A stretch of DNA of 64,000 bases from contig NZ_JACGLS010000003.1 of assembly GCF_014062345.1 (NCBI RefSeq), forward strand, positions 62,001 to 126,000. Direction: 5' to 3'. The stretch is from Tenacibaculum pelagium. Lineage in GTDB: Bacteria; Bacteroidota; Bacteroidia; Flavobacteriales; Flavobacteriaceae. The translations under genes were made by a program, and so were the position numbers. How positions within the stretch are numbered: the stretch's first letter is position 1; each line of letters begins with the position of its first letter. Shown here piece by piece: positions 27,355 to 36,242 of the stretch. The notes under the pieces were generated by a model. That model saw only the letters and a list, made by a program, of their open reading frames with translations, was not told the origin of the DNA and made no database searches.

Positions 27355-29040
27355 ATGTTCGAAATTTCGGAGTTAAAAGCTAAAAAATTAACTGATTTAC
27401 AAACTATCGCTAAAAGCATAGGGTTACAAAAAACGAGTCAGTTAAAAAAACTTGATTTAGTTTATAAAATATTAGATGCACAAGCTGAAGCTAGTGCTAG
27501 TAAAGCTGAAGCTAAGCCTAAAGCAGAAAAGTCAAAAAGAAAAAGAATTTCTAAAACTGAAACAACTGAAGTAACTAAAGCTCCTCAGCCAGTAAAGAAA
27601 GAAGAAGCTGTAAGAGAAGAAAAGAAAAATGTAGAGAGAAAATCGGCAGAAAATAAAATCGAGGATAGAAAACCTACAGATAGAAAGCCAGTTGACAGAA
27701 AAAGAGTTGAGAGAAAGCCAGTAGAAAATAAATCTGAAGAGCATAAAACGGAAGATAAAAATCCTGTTGATAGAAAACCTGAGGCAAAAAAGGAGCAACT
27801 TGGACCTAAGAAGCCACAGCATAATAAAAATCAAAATAATAGAGGGAATAAGCCTCAGCATAAGAACCAAAACGTAGGTAAAGGTAATAAGAGTAGTAAT
27901 AAATATCGCGATCCTGATTTTGAGTTTGACGGTATTATTGAAAGTGAAGGAGTATTAGAAATGATGCCTGATGGATATGGTTTCTTACGTTCTTCTGATT
28001 ATAACTATTTATCATCACCAGATGATATTTATGTATCACAATCTCAAATAAAGTTATTTGGTTTAAAAACTGGAGATACAGTTTTAGGTAATGTTCGTCC
28101 ACCAAAAGAAGGTGAGAAATATTTTCCTTTAATTAGAGTGTCAAAAATAAATGGATTAAGCCCAAATATTGTTCGCGATCGTGTTTCTTTTGAGCACTTA
28201 ACACCTTTATTTGCTGAAGAAAAATTCAATTTAGCAGAAAGAGGTAGTTCTTTATCAACCAGAATTATTGATATTTTTTCTCCGATAGGAAAAGGGCAAC
28301 GTGGTATGATTGTAGCACAGCCTAAAACGGGTAAAACAATGTTATTAAAGGATGTTGCTAATGCAATTGCAGCGAATCATCCTGAAGTGTATCAAATTGT
28401 TTTATTAATTGATGAGCGTCCTGAGGAGGTTACTGATATGAAGCGTAATGTGCGTGGAGAAGTAGTTGCCTCTACTTTTGATGAGCCAGCAGATAAACAT
28501 GTACGTGTTGCAAACATTGTTTTAGAGAAAGCAAAGCGTTTGGTAGAATGTGGTCATGATGTTGTAATTCTTTTAGATTCTATTACGCGTTTGGCAAGAG
28601 CATATAACACAGTTGCACCTGCTTCAGGTAAAATTTTATCGGGTGGTATTGATGCAAATGCATTACATAAACCGAAGCGTTTCTTTGGTGCTGCTCGTAA
28701 TATTGAAAACGGAGGGTCGTTAACAATCATTGCAACAGCGTTAACTGAAACAGGTTCTAAAATGGATGAGGTAATCTTTGAGGAATTCAAAGGTACTGGT
28801 AACATGGAATTACAATTAGATCGTAATATATCTAACCGTAGAATTTACCCAGCAATCGATTTAATTAAATCTAGTACACGTCGTGATGATTTATTATTAG
28901 ATGATAAAACAGTACAGCGTATGTGGGTATTACGTAAATATTTAGCAGATATGAATCCTGTTGAAGCAATGAGTTTTATTAATGATAGAATTAGAACGTC
29001 TAAAAATAACGATGAGTTTTTAATTTCTATGAATGGATAG
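27355..29040 (+). CDS. rho: Transcription termination factor Rho with long charged insertion
   Basis: A 561-residue hexameric helicase that terminates transcription. Order: Rho_N helical domain (about 1-45), then a disordered Lys/Glu/Arg-rich region at about 48-180 with repeated DRKP/ERKPVE units and an Asn/Gln-rich end. The RNA-binding CSD follows from about 195 ([23 protein letters not shown]). The ATPase has [23 protein letters not shown] and [10 protein letters not shown]. Classical Rho is about 420 residues. The insertion is typical of Bacteroidota, where disordered Rho regions have been linked to phase separation. The ATPase motifs are intact. Confidence 0.96.
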   Translation: MFEISELKAKKLTDLQTIAKSIGLQKTSQLKKLDLVYKILDAQAEASASKAEAKPKAEKSKRKRISKTETTEVTKAPQPVKKEEAVREEKKNVERKSAENKIEDRKPTDRKPVDRKRVERKPVENKSEEHKTEDKNPVDRKPEAKKEQLGPKKPQHNKNQNNRGNKPQHKNQNVGKGNKSSNKYRDPDFEFDGIIESEGVLEMMPDGYGFLRSSDYNYLSSPDDIYVSQSQIKLFGLKTGDTVLGNVRPPKEGEKYFPLIRVSKINGLSPNIVRDRVSFEHLTPLFAEEKFNLAERGSSLSTRIIDIFSPIGKGQRGMIVAQPKTGKTMLLKDVANAIAANHPEVYQIVLLIDERPEEVTDMKRNVRGEVVASTFDEPADKHVRVANIVLEKAKRLVECGHDVVILLDSITRLARAYNTVAPASGKILSGGIDANALHKPKRFFGAARNIENGGSLTIIATALTETGSKMDEVIFEEFKGTGNMELQLDRNISNRRIYPAIDLIKSSTRRDDLLLDDKTVQRMWVLRKYLADMNPVEAMSFINDRIRTSKNNDEFLISMNG

Positions 29041-29061
29041 TTTATAGAATTTACATAAATA

Positions 29062-29090
29062 AAAAAATCCCGCTACTAAGTGGGATTTTT
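29062..29090. terminator. Terminator between rho and the convergent folate gene
   Basis: AAAATCCC / GGGATTTT stem with a short loop and T-run, between the convergent stops at 29040 and 29090. Confidence 0.8.
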
Positions 29091-29638
29091 TATTTTGGAT
29101 AGATAATTTTATCTAATGGAATATCAAATTCATTGGTGTCTTTAATTAAATTAATTGGTATGAAAAAATTAAGCCCAATGGTTTTTATATTGGTTTTGCA
29201 TTCTGATAAAAAACGATCATAAAAGCCTTTTCCATATCCAACTCTGTAGTTTTTTTTGTCGGAAATTAATAAGGGAACAAATACTAAGTCGATTTCTTTT
29301 GTATCTATTAGTGTAGCATTTATTGGCTCAGGAATTCCATAACTATTAGTTTCTAATTTTGTTGATTCATCAAAAATAAAATGTTGTAGGGTATTGGTTG
29401 AAAAATCACTTTTACTTATGATGATAGTTTTGTTAATTGATTTTAGAAAATTGATAATAGGGTAGGTGTCAATTTCTTTTTGTTTTTCTATAGGAAGGAA
29501 AATGTGAATGTTTTCTGAGTTAGAAAAATCAGTTTTAAAAACTTGAGCGTAGATACTTTGTTGAAGTTTTTCAATCTCAGTATCTGTTAATTCTTTTCTT
29601 TTTTGTTTATATAATTTACGAAGTTCTTTCTTTATCAT
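29090..29638 (-). CDS. fau: 5-formyltetrahydrofolate cyclo-ligase
   Basis: A 182-residue ATP-dependent enzyme converting 5-formyl-THF to 5,10-methenyl-THF. The basic N-terminus MIKKELRKLYKQKRKEL and the signature GYGKGFYDRFL near 144 are diagnostic. It is the last of four closely packed minus-strand genes (DUF4230, GNAT, MmcQ/YjbR, this one) and starts 3 bases after the preceding gene. Confidence 0.93.
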   Translation of the reverse strand: MIKKELRKLYKQKRKELTDTEIEKLQQSIYAQVFKTDFSNSENIHIFLPIEKQKEIDTYPIINFLKSINKTIIISKSDFSTNTLQHFIFDESTKLETNSYGIPEPINATLIDTKEIDLVFVPLLISDKKNYRVGYGKGFYDRFLSECKTNIKTIGLNFFIPINLIKDTNEFDIPLDKIIYPK

Positions 29639-29641
29639 ATA

Positions 29642-30007
29642 TTATAAGTTAAGAAGCTCTTCGCGTAATTTTTTAGTTAAGCTTTTTACAATTAAATCAT
29701 AAGAATGATCAATTAACTCAAAAGCAAATTCGTCAGAAACATCGTTGTTTAAAGTAACGGTGTTCCAGTGTTTTTTGTTCATATGCCAACCAGGATTAAT
29801 ACTTTCGTATTCTCCTCTCAACTCTAAAGCTCTTTCAGGGTCACACTTTAAGTTGACTTTTGCCTCGTCTTTTTCCCAGCTATCTATACCAGTTAACGCA
29901 AACATTTTGTTCATCACTTTAAAAACTAACGTATTGTCATCAAAAGGAAAATGTTCTGTAACTCCTTTTTTTGAAATACAATAATCTCTTAGTTGTTCAA
30001 TATGCAT
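29642..30007 (-). CDS. MmcQ/YjbR family protein
   Basis: A 121-residue protein of the CyaY-like MmcQ/YjbR fold. Hallmarks are EHFPFDDNTLVFKVMNKMFAL, the VNLKCDPERALELR block, and HMNKKHWNTVTLNNDVSDE near 80. The family is annotated as DNA-binding, but the function is poorly defined. It is tightly packed between the GNAT and cyclo-ligase genes. Confidence 0.9.
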   Translation of the reverse strand: MHIEQLRDYCISKKGVTEHFPFDDNTLVFKVMNKMFALTGIDSWEKDEAKVNLKCDPERALELRGEYESINPGWHMNKKHWNTVTLNNDVSDEFAFELIDHSYDLIVKSLTKKLREELLNL

Positions 30008-30014
30008 AACTAAA

Positions 30015-30416
30015 TTACTTTAAAATTCGTTCCATAACTTTTTCTGGGTGTTTCAATTCAGAAAAACCATATTGTTTGTATAAACCGTGAGCATCATTAG
30101 TTTTTAACATCCAAGTAGTACATTTTTGTAGTTCTTTATGGTTTATTATGGTATTTATTAATTGTTTAGAATATCTATTACCACGTTGCTCTGGTACAAT
30201 AAAGATATCCATAAGGTAAGCAAAGACAGTGTAATCGGTAGCAACTCTTCCAAAACCTATTTGAACATTATTTTTATAAACTCCAAAACATAAGCAGTTT
30301 TTAATTGTATTTTCTACTTCTGTGATAGTTCTTCCTTTCGCCCAATACGATTTGGTTAAAAATGAATGTATGACCTCTATTTGTAGTTTCGATTTATCGG
30401 TTGATATATGTATCAT
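30015..30416 (-). CDS. GNAT family N-acetyltransferase
   Basis: A 133-residue acetyltransferase. The acetyl-CoA loop is seen as MDIFIVPEQRGNRYSKQL near 71-88, and the C-terminal strand as DAHGLYKQYGFSELKHPEKVM, typical of the small GNAT group that includes YjgM-like enzymes. Its start overlaps the stop of the DUF4230 gene by 4 bases (ATGA). The acceptor substrate is unknown. Confidence 0.88.
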   Translation of the reverse strand: MIHISTDKSKLQIEVIHSFLTKSYWAKGRTITEVENTIKNCLCFGVYKNNVQIGFGRVATDYTVFAYLMDIFIVPEQRGNRYSKQLINTIINHKELQKCTTWMLKTNDAHGLYKQYGFSELKHPEKVMERILK

Positions 30417-31027
30417 TCATTCAATAAGTTTGAAGTTGTTGTAGGTAATTCTAAAGCGGAGAAATCTAATTTCCATCCAATGGTTTCCACTAAGTTTTGC
30501 ATCAAAGTAATTGCTTCTATAGCTTCCTTGTTTGCAGTTTGCATTAAGTTACTTTCTGGGATTTTCTGTAAAATATGTTCCTTAGCTTCTTTATTAACCT
30601 CTGTTAAATCTTCAGAACTAAACTTATTTAATAATCCGTTTTGGATGTCGTAAAAACGCAAGTTTGGTTCTACGGAAAAAACTTCTGGCTTTGGAAATTC
30701 AGATAGTACTAAAGTTTTGTTTTTAGAATTAGCTTCCATTTTAATTTTTCTAAAATCGAAACCAATATGCACTTTAGCATTAATTAAAATAATAGCTTTC
30801 TTTTTACTGGTAACTAAACCTAAAAATTTTTCTTTGGTGTTTTCATGATGATAAATTTCAGCAAACTCACCTTCAACAGTAATTAATTTAGATACTTTTT
30901 TAATTTTATCTAATAATACAACCGACTGTTTTTCGGTTAAACTCTTTTTACTTACTGAAGAAAATTTTTGAAAAACGAAGTAAGAGATTACTGCTCCACC
31001 TGCTAAACCTAAAAAAAGTAATTCCAT
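30413..31027 (-). CDS. DUF4230 membrane-anchored protein
   Basis: A 204-residue protein with one N-terminal membrane segment (LLFLGLAGGAVISYFVFQ). The DUF4230 domain follows, with strands LDKIKKVSKLITVEGEFAEIYHHE, KAIILINAKVHIGFDF and the KTLVLSEFPKPEVFSVEPNLRFYD segment. It ends in a helical tail. DUF4230 is widespread in Bacteroidota and Firmicutes, with unknown function. It is the first gene of the four-gene run ending in fau. Confidence 0.85.
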   Translation of the reverse strand: MELLFLGLAGGAVISYFVFQKFSSVSKKSLTEKQSVVLLDKIKKVSKLITVEGEFAEIYHHENTKEKFLGLVTSKKKAIILINAKVHIGFDFRKIKMEANSKNKTLVLSEFPKPEVFSVEPNLRFYDIQNGLLNKFSSEDLTEVNKEAKEHILQKIPESNLMQTANKEAIEAITLMQNLVETIGWKLDFSALELPTTTSNLLNE

Positions 31028-31084
31028 AAATACGAATTTACATAAAATATTAAAGAGTAAAAAAGCTAAGAGTTTGTAAAAATA

Positions 31085-31115
31085 AAAAAGACTTAAGATT
31101 GCTCTTAAGTCTTTT
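31085..31115 (-). terminator. Terminator of tRNA-Pro
   Basis: AAAAAGACTTAAGA / TCTTAAGTCTTTTT stem with a TTGC loop directly behind the tRNA. Confidence 0.88.
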
Positions 31116-31118
31116 TAG

Positions 31119-31193
31119 TCGGGGTGGCAGGATTCGAACCTGCGACCTCCGCGTCCCAAACGCGGCGCGATAACCGGGCTACGCTACACCCCG
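31119..31193 (-). tRNA. tRNA-Pro (anticodon TGG)
   Basis: The minus strand shows acceptor arms CGGGGTG / CACCCCG with discriminator A, D-arm TAGCGTAGCCCGGTTATCGC, anticodon loop in CGCGTTTGGGACGCG (TGG), and T-arm AGGTCGCAGGTTCGAATCCT. No CCA is encoded. Confidence 0.97.
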
Positions 31194-31340
31194 AATAATT
31201 ACCGGACTGCAAATGTATAAAAAATACTCAATCTGCAAACAAAAAAGAGAAAAAAAATAAACAGGTCGTAAGATAATTATTCCTTATCGTCTAATAATCA
31301 AAATAAATGTCAAAAAAATGTAATAGAGATAAAAAAAAAT

Positions 31341-31348
31341 TACATTTG
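31341..31348 (+). promoter_or_regulatory. Likely promoter box of trxB
   Basis: TACATTTG matches TAnnTTTG and lies 20 bases upstream of the trxB ATG. No clear upstream TTG is present. Confidence 0.5.
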
Positions 31349-31368
31349 TAACTTCAAAATTTTAGACA

Positions 31369-32307
31369 ATGGCAGAAAAAATTAAATGTTTGATTATTGG
31401 TTCAGGACCAGCAGGATATACTGCAGCAATTTATGCAGCAAGAGCTGATATGAAACCAGTTATGTATACAGGAATGCAAATGGGAGGGCAGTTAACAACA
31501 ACAACTGAGGTTGATAACTATCCGGGGTATCCAAACGGAACTGATGGAACTGCAATGATGAACGATTTACAAAAACAAGCTGAACGTTTTGGTACAGATG
31601 TGCGTTTTGGAATGGTTACTAAAGTTGATTTAAGTACTGAAGTAGGTGGTATTCATAAAATAATAGTTGACGAGTCTGTAGAAATTGAGGCTGAAACGGT
31701 AATTATTTCTACCGGAGCAACGGCTAAATATTTAGGCTTAGAGAGCGAACAACGCTTAATTGGTGGTGGAGTTTCGGCTTGTGCTACTTGTGACGGTTTT
31801 TTCTATAAAGGACAAGATGTTATCGTTGTTGGTGCAGGTGATACAGCTGCAGAAGAAGCTACATACTTAGCAAATATTTGTAATAAAGTTACAATGTTAG
31901 TACGTAAAGATTACATGCGTGCTTCAAAAGCAATGCAACACCGTGTAAATAAAACTGAAAATATTGAAGTGTTGTATAATACTGAATTAGATGAGGTTTT
32001 AGGAGAAAATGTAGTTGAGGGAGTACGTGTAGTAAATAATCAATCTGGTGATAAAAAAGAAATCGCCGTTACTGGTGCTTTTATCGCGATTGGGCATAAA
32101 CCAAATTCAGATTTATTTAAAGGTGTTTTAGATATGGACGAAGTTGGATATTTAATTACAAAAGGAAAGTCTACTAAAACTAATTTGCCAGGGGTTTTTG
32201 CAGCTGGAGATATTCAAGATAAAGAATACCGTCAAGCAGTTACAGCAGCAGGTACAGGGTGTATGGCAGCTTTAGATGCTGAACGTTATTTAGGAGCTAT
32301 AGAATAG
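31369..32307 (+). CDS. trxB: Thioredoxin-disulfide reductase
   Basis: A 312-residue FAD/NADPH enzyme that reduces thioredoxin. The FAD motif is GSGPAGYTAA near 11. The active-site disulfide is Cys138-Cys141 (ACATCDGFFY), the NADPH motif is VVGAGDTAAEEA, and the C-terminal FAD block is GVFAAGDIQDKEYRQAVTAAGTGCMAA. It is monocistronic, with its own promoter and terminator. It would feed electrons to the thioredoxin-like protein at 48182 and to other thioredoxins. Confidence 0.96.
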   Translation: MAEKIKCLIIGSGPAGYTAAIYAARADMKPVMYTGMQMGGQLTTTTEVDNYPGYPNGTDGTAMMNDLQKQAERFGTDVRFGMVTKVDLSTEVGGIHKIIVDESVEIEAETVIISTGATAKYLGLESEQRLIGGGVSACATCDGFFYKGQDVIVVGAGDTAAEEATYLANICNKVTMLVRKDYMRASKAMQHRVNKTENIEVLYNTELDEVLGENVVEGVRVVNNQSGDKKEIAVTGAFIAIGHKPNSDLFKGVLDMDEVGYLITKGKSTKTNLPGVFAAGDIQDKEYRQAVTAAGTGCMAALDAERYLGAIE

Positions 32308-32335
32308 ACAGCAATAATGCTATAAATTATATATA

Positions 32336-32360
32336 AAAAGCTCCCAAAAGGGAGCTTTTT
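32336..32360 (+). terminator. Terminator of trxB
   Basis: AAAAAGCTCCC / GGGAGCTTTTT with an AAAA loop, followed by T-rich sequence. Confidence 0.92.
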
Positions 32361-32483
32361 GTTTTTAACGTTTTAGTGGTATGATTAGTTTTGTGGTTTA
32401 GCACCTAACTTCGCAAGTACACACCAAACTGAAAATCCGTAAGAACTTTCGTAAATTGGCTTATACTAGCAATATTTTTATAT

Positions 32484-32500
32484 GGTGTTGACGGTAGTTA
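32484..32500. repeat. Cassette-boundary element a (next to stop of peptide gene)
   Basis: GGTGTTGACGGTAGTTA, one base before the stop codon complement at 32502. Read in gene direction it is TAACTACCGTCAACACC. It belongs with the related elements at 33359 and 50021-50038. The region 32361-32483 left of it has no gene. Confidence 0.5.
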
Positions 32501-32501
32501 A

Positions 32502-32738
32502 TTATCCATTACATCTAACTCTAGTCTTATACCAATAGCAATTTGGTCTTCTAAATCGACAAACCCAAACATAACCTCTATGACATACCTGTACACCACA
32601 GTTACAACCAGCGGCAATCCCTTCTGTCTCTAATTCTCTTAATTCTTCTTCTGTTGCAGGAATTGCTTCCACCTCTTTTCCATCAATGTTTAAAATAACT
32701 TTCACGTCATCAATTACCATTTCACTTACTTTTTTCAT
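32502..32738 (-). CDS. Cys-rich 78-residue peptide, possible modified-peptide precursor
   Basis: A small protein with an acidic, leader-like N-terminal half (MKKVSEMVIDDVKVILNIDG through EEELRELETEG). The compact, basic, aromatic C-terminal half carries six Cys (IAAGCNCGVQVCHRGYVWVC then RFRRPNCYWYKTRVRCNG). The AAG just before the first Cys could be a processing site. It has no signal peptide or membrane segment. No modification enzyme or transporter is adjacent. I recognise no family; a ribosomally made peptide precursor or a small metal-binding protein are both possible. Confidence 0.6.
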   Translation of the reverse strand: MKKVSEMVIDDVKVILNIDGKEVEAIPATEEELRELETEGIAAGCNCGVQVCHRGYVWVCRFRRPNCYWYKTRVRCNG

Positions 32739-32772
32739 AATTATCTAGTTTATTTATTAAAGGTTTCTTATC

Positions 32773-33354
32773 TCAATTATTTTTTAGTGTTATATAAAAA
32801 GTTGTTCTTAACTGGCTTATTTCAATTTTATAACCATTAAAAAACCAAACATCATATTTAGAAAAGTTATGATAAACAGTTTTATTTGGTTTACCTAAAA
32901 TATTAGTTAATTTCAAATTAAATTCGTTAAATTTTTCAGGAATCAACGTGTTTATCCTTATTTTTGATTTTTCATTTGTAATTTTTTTTAAGTTAGTTTT
33001 AAACTCATTGTTATCATTTTTCCAGCAATTATAATTATGTCTTTCTAATACGGAGAATAAGTCATTATAAGCTATTTTGTTTGCAGGGATTAAAAAAACT
33101 GAAAAATACTTTTTAAAATCATGTTTTCTAACAAGATAAGGATAAGGGTTTGTTCTTTTGATTTCACAATTTTCAAAAAGTTGCTTTAAAAAATTATTTT
33201 CCCATTTTTCTTTATTTTTTATTGAATTTAGAATACTAATTGATATTAAATCAGATTTTCTTTTAAAATTATATTTCATAGCCGAGCATGAAAAAAAATG
33301 AAAAATAAATAAGATTAATATTATTTTGTAAGTTAATTTCATAATTATTGCCAA
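32773..33354 (-). CDS. Lipoprotein of accessory island 1, unknown function
   Basis: A 193-residue protein with lipobox-type signal ending HFFSC at about residue 23, then a Lys/Asn/Phe-rich mature part without recognisable domain (e.g. LGKPNKTVYHNFSKYDVWFFNGYKIE). The very high A+T content and Asn/Lys bias exceed those of the flanking core genes. It is followed by the cassette-boundary element at 33359 on one side and the Cys-rich peptide gene on the other. No function is assigned. Confidence 0.6.
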   Translation of the reverse strand: MAIIMKLTYKIILILFIFHFFSCSAMKYNFKRKSDLISISILNSIKNKEKWENNFLKQLFENCEIKRTNPYPYLVRKHDFKKYFSVFLIPANKIAYNDLFSVLERHNYNCWKNDNNEFKTNLKKITNEKSKIRINTLIPEKFNEFNLKLTNILGKPNKTVYHNFSKYDVWFFNGYKIEISQLRTTFYITLKNN

Positions 33355-33358
33355 CGGT

Positions 33359-33372
33359 GTTAGCTGTAGTTA
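33359..33372. repeat. Cassette-boundary element b
   Basis: GTTAGCTGTAGTTA (preceded by CAACGGT) ends 3 bases from the stop codon at 33376. Its inverse, TAATTACAGCTAAC, occurs at 34071-34084 on the other side of the same gene (13 of 14 matching). Confidence 0.6.
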
Positions 33373-33375
33373 TTT

Positions 33376-33981
33376 TTAGTAGTTAGCTTCGATTCTCATT
33401 ACACTAATTATATGTCTATTCGGTTGAGTTGGTTTATGTGTTTGACTTTCAAAAGGGTTTAAGGTAATATTCCTACTTTGACCTGTGCCACCTAAAAAAT
33501 CAACCCAAACTATTTTGACATCAACTTGCTTGTCACTTGTATTCGTAACTTCAAATTCCCAATTCAGTCTGTTTTGATAATTTTTAAATCTTGTTTGGAT
33601 TTTGGAACAGGCACTTCCACTACATCTAACATTGGTTAAAGATTCTTCATTAATTTCTTCATTATCAAAAAAGTCAATTATAGCTTTCCCTTTAGGGGTG
33701 TCAATTGTATTTAATTCAATAGCTTTATCTTCTTTCCTCTGACAATAATTACCTAAAACAGTATGTTGCCAGTCAGTTGCTGACCATTTATGATATCCTT
33801 GGGTATGAACTGTATTTGGTGCAACTCTTATCGAAGTTCTTGCGTGATGTTCCCATCTTTCGTCATCCTTATCGTAAACACGAATTGTGTAATCAGTTGT
33901 ACAAAATTGGTCTGGACTTTCGTTGGCTATCGTTATAGTACAACTTCTGCCATTTTTCATAAATGTTACTCTGTTTGACAT
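33376..33981 (-). CDS. Unknown accessory protein
   Basis: A 201-residue soluble protein without signal peptide, probably beta-rich (SCTITIANESPDQFCTTDYTIRVYDK; NWEFEVTNTSDKQVDVKIVWVDFLGG). It has several Trp/His/Cys residues, including RCSGSACSK near 120. The second half resembles an immunoglobulin-like or C2-like sandwich, but no family is recognised. It is flanked by inverted copies of a 14-base element. It could be an effector or defence-type accessory protein; this is not demonstrable here. Confidence 0.6.
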   Translation of the reverse strand: MSNRVTFMKNGRSCTITIANESPDQFCTTDYTIRVYDKDDERWEHHARTSIRVAPNTVHTQGYHKWSATDWQHTVLGNYCQRKEDKAIELNTIDTPKGKAIIDFFDNEEINEESLTNVRCSGSACSKIQTRFKNYQNRLNWEFEVTNTSDKQVDVKIVWVDFLGGTGQSRNITLNPFESQTHKPTQPNRHIISVMRIEANY

Positions 33982-34280
33982 TTTAAATAGTTTTAAGGTT
34001 ATAAATTGTTTTTACGATTATAAAGGTATAAGTTGATTTTTTTCGATTTTATACCCATTAGTAGGTGTTTTAATTACAGCTAACTTGTTTATATACAAAT
34101 GTTTTACGTTTTTATACTTCTATATTAGTATTATAACGATATAATAATACGTCGATAAGTTTTAAGTAACTTATTAGTGTTTTTTATTGTTACTAAATTA
34201 ATTGTAGATTCAGGTTGGGTGCATACCTATAAATAGGTAATTTTAATATATAAGAATTAGTTGTTTAATAATTAGTAAAG
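33982..34280. other. Gene-free right border of accessory island 1
   Basis: About 300 very AT-rich bases. The only structured part recognised is the boundary element TAATTACAGCTAAC at 34071-34084, followed by TTGTTTATATACAA. No open frame was accepted. Confidence 0.5.
34071..34084. repeat. Cassette-boundary element c (inverse of b)
   Basis: TAATTACAGCTAAC, about 90 bases upstream of the gene starting at 33981. It is inverted relative to the copy at 33359-33372. Confidence 0.6.
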
Positions 34281-34282
34281 AA

Positions 34283-34316
34283 AAAAGACCGCCAAAAACT
34301 AATTTGACGATCTTTT
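34283..34316 (-). terminator. Terminator of the fad operon
   Basis: On the minus strand AAAAGATCGTCAAA pairs with TTTGGCGGTCTTTT over 14 positions (two G-U pairs), followed by TTCTTT. It lies about 115 bases behind the fadE stop. Confidence 0.75.
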
Positions 34317-34430
34317 AAACAAACAACTAAATTCTAAAACCTATAAAGTTTATAGAAGATTTTAAATCAGTAATTAACTTTTATCATTAGTTAATCACAA
34401 ACTATATTTTACTTAATTCCTCTAAGAGGA

Positions 34431-36227
34431 TTAGAAGCAGTATTTATTTTCTGCTTTTAATTTCTCTGCAATAGTATTACGTAACTCAACTACATTAGGG
34501 TAGTTTGCGTATTTTGTAAAACGTTTAAGCCCCATTAACATCATACGTTGCTCATCACCTTCGGCGAAAGAAATAATTCCTTCTCTACCGTTTTTGGTAA
34601 TAATTTCAACAGCGTTGTATAAGTATAATTTCGCCATAGCAATCTGTTCTTTTTGAGAATCTTCACCAAAACGCTTTGCGTTCTTTTCAGTTCTTAAAAT
34701 AGCAGATTCTGCCATATATGTTTCAATTAATATGTTAGATGCAGCCGTTAATAATTGTTGGTGTTGCTCTAATTCTGTTCCGAATTTTTGAATAGCGGCA
34801 CCAGCTACCATTAAGAATACTTTCTTTAATTTTCCAATAATCTCTTTTTCTTCAGCAAATAACTCAGAATAATCTGGAGTGTCGAAAGAAGGAATTCCCA
34901 TTAATTCTTCACCAACTGCCATAGCAGGGTTTAATAAATCAACGTGACCTTTCATTGCTTTCTTAACTAACATACCAACCGATAATAAACGGTTAATTTC
35001 GTTAGTTCCTTCGTAAATACGAGCAATACGAGCATCTCTCCAAGCAGACTCCATTGGAGTTTCTTCAGAGAATCCCATTCCTCCAAAAATTTGGATTCCT
35101 TCATCAGCACAAGATTGTACGTCTTCAGAAACAGCAACTTTTAAGATAGAACATTCGATAGCATATTCTTCAACACCTTTTAATTCAGCATCTTGATGAG
35201 AACTTCCTTCAGATTCACGAATAGCAATACGATCTTCAATATTTTTAGCCGCTCTATACGATGCAGATTCACCTACATACGCATTGGTAGCCATTTCAGC
35301 TAATTTCATTTTAATAGCACCAAACTCAGCAATAGGAGTTTTAAATTGCTTACGCTCTGTTGCGTATTGTGTAGCGTAAGAAATAACTCTTCTTTGAGAA
35401 TCTAAACAAGCAGCAGCTAATTTAATACGACCTACGTTTAATGCATTCATAGCGATTTTAAATCCACCACCACGAACAGATAACATATTTTCTACTGGTA
35501 CTAAAGTATCGCTAAAGAATACCTGACGCGTAGATGATGCACGAATACCTAATTTGTGTTCTTCTTCGCCTAAAGTTACTCCGTTAGGGTTGTTTTTATC
35601 GTATTCTAAAATGAATCCAGTAATGTTTTTATCATCACCAATACGAGCAAAAACGATAAAGATTTCAGCAAAACCTGCATTCGAAATCCACATTTTTTGT
35701 CCGTTAATTTTATAATGCTTTCCGTCTTCAGTTAATTCAGCAGTGGTTTTACCAGAATTTGCATCCGATCCAGCTCCTGGCTCTGTTAAACAGTATGCTC
35801 CAAAACGTTCACCCATGGCTAAAGCAGGAACGAATTTTTGTTTTTGTTCTTCGGTACCGTATAAAGTAATTGGCATAGTACCAATACCTGTATGCGCACC
35901 GAAAGCAGTACTAAAAGAACCTGTTCCGCTTGAAATATAATCACAAGTTAACATGGTAGAAACGAATCCCATTCCTAATCCACCATAAGCTTCAGGAACT
36001 GAAACACCTAAGAAACCTAATTCACCAGCTTTACGCATCGTTTCTTCAGTTAAAGCATAATCTTTCTTTTCAAAACGTTCTTTATGAGGAATGATTTCAC
36101 GGTCGTTAAATTCCATAACCGCATCCTTCATCATATTTTGCTCTTCAGAAAAATCTTCTGGAGTAAAAACATCTTCACACTTTGTTTCTTTTACAAGGAA
36201 TTGACCTCCTCTTAATAAATCTGCCAT
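34431..36227 (-). CDS. fadE: Acyl-CoA dehydrogenase
   Basis: A 598-residue flavoprotein of the long form that resembles Bacillus FadE (594). The first step of beta-oxidation, acyl-CoA to enoyl-CoA, is its likely reaction. Blocks: AYCLTEPGAGSDANSGKTTA, KMWISNAGFAEIFIVFARIG, QFKTPIAEFGAIKMKLAEMA, and IYEGTNEINR, which carries the catalytic Glu. A roughly 170-residue C-terminal extension is typical of this subgroup. It is the last gene of the operon marR-fadN-fadA-fadE, 15 bases after fadA. Confidence 0.93.
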   Translation of the reverse strand: MADLLRGGQFLVKETKCEDVFTPEDFSEEQNMMKDAVMEFNDREIIPHKERFEKKDYALTEETMRKAGELGFLGVSVPEAYGGLGMGFVSTMLTCDYISSGTGSFSTAFGAHTGIGTMPITLYGTEEQKQKFVPALAMGERFGAYCLTEPGAGSDANSGKTTAELTEDGKHYKINGQKMWISNAGFAEIFIVFARIGDDKNITGFILEYDKNNPNGVTLGEEEHKLGIRASSTRQVFFSDTLVPVENMLSVRGGGFKIAMNALNVGRIKLAAACLDSQRRVISYATQYATERKQFKTPIAEFGAIKMKLAEMATNAYVGESASYRAAKNIEDRIAIRESEGSSHQDAELKGVEEYAIECSILKVAVSEDVQSCADEGIQIFGGMGFSEETPMESAWRDARIARIYEGTNEINRLLSVGMLVKKAMKGHVDLLNPAMAVGEELMGIPSFDTPDYSELFAEEKEIIGKLKKVFLMVAGAAIQKFGTELEQHQQLLTAASNILIETYMAESAILRTEKNAKRFGEDSQKEQIAMAKLYLYNAVEIITKNGREGIISFAEGDEQRMMLMGLKRFTKYANYPNVVELRNTIAEKLKAENKYCF

Positions 36228-36242
36228 TTTGTTATTTTTTTG

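Noticed and set aside
27532..27870. 112-codon minus-strand frame with many Phe/Ser/Arg
   Set aside because: It is the mirror of the low-complexity Lys/Glu repeats of rho; its composition is explained by that repeat.
32484..34084. True integron attC sites
   Set aside because: The boxes share GTTR with the integron core but not GTTRRRY, and there is no integron integrase in the window. They are kept as cassette-like elements only.
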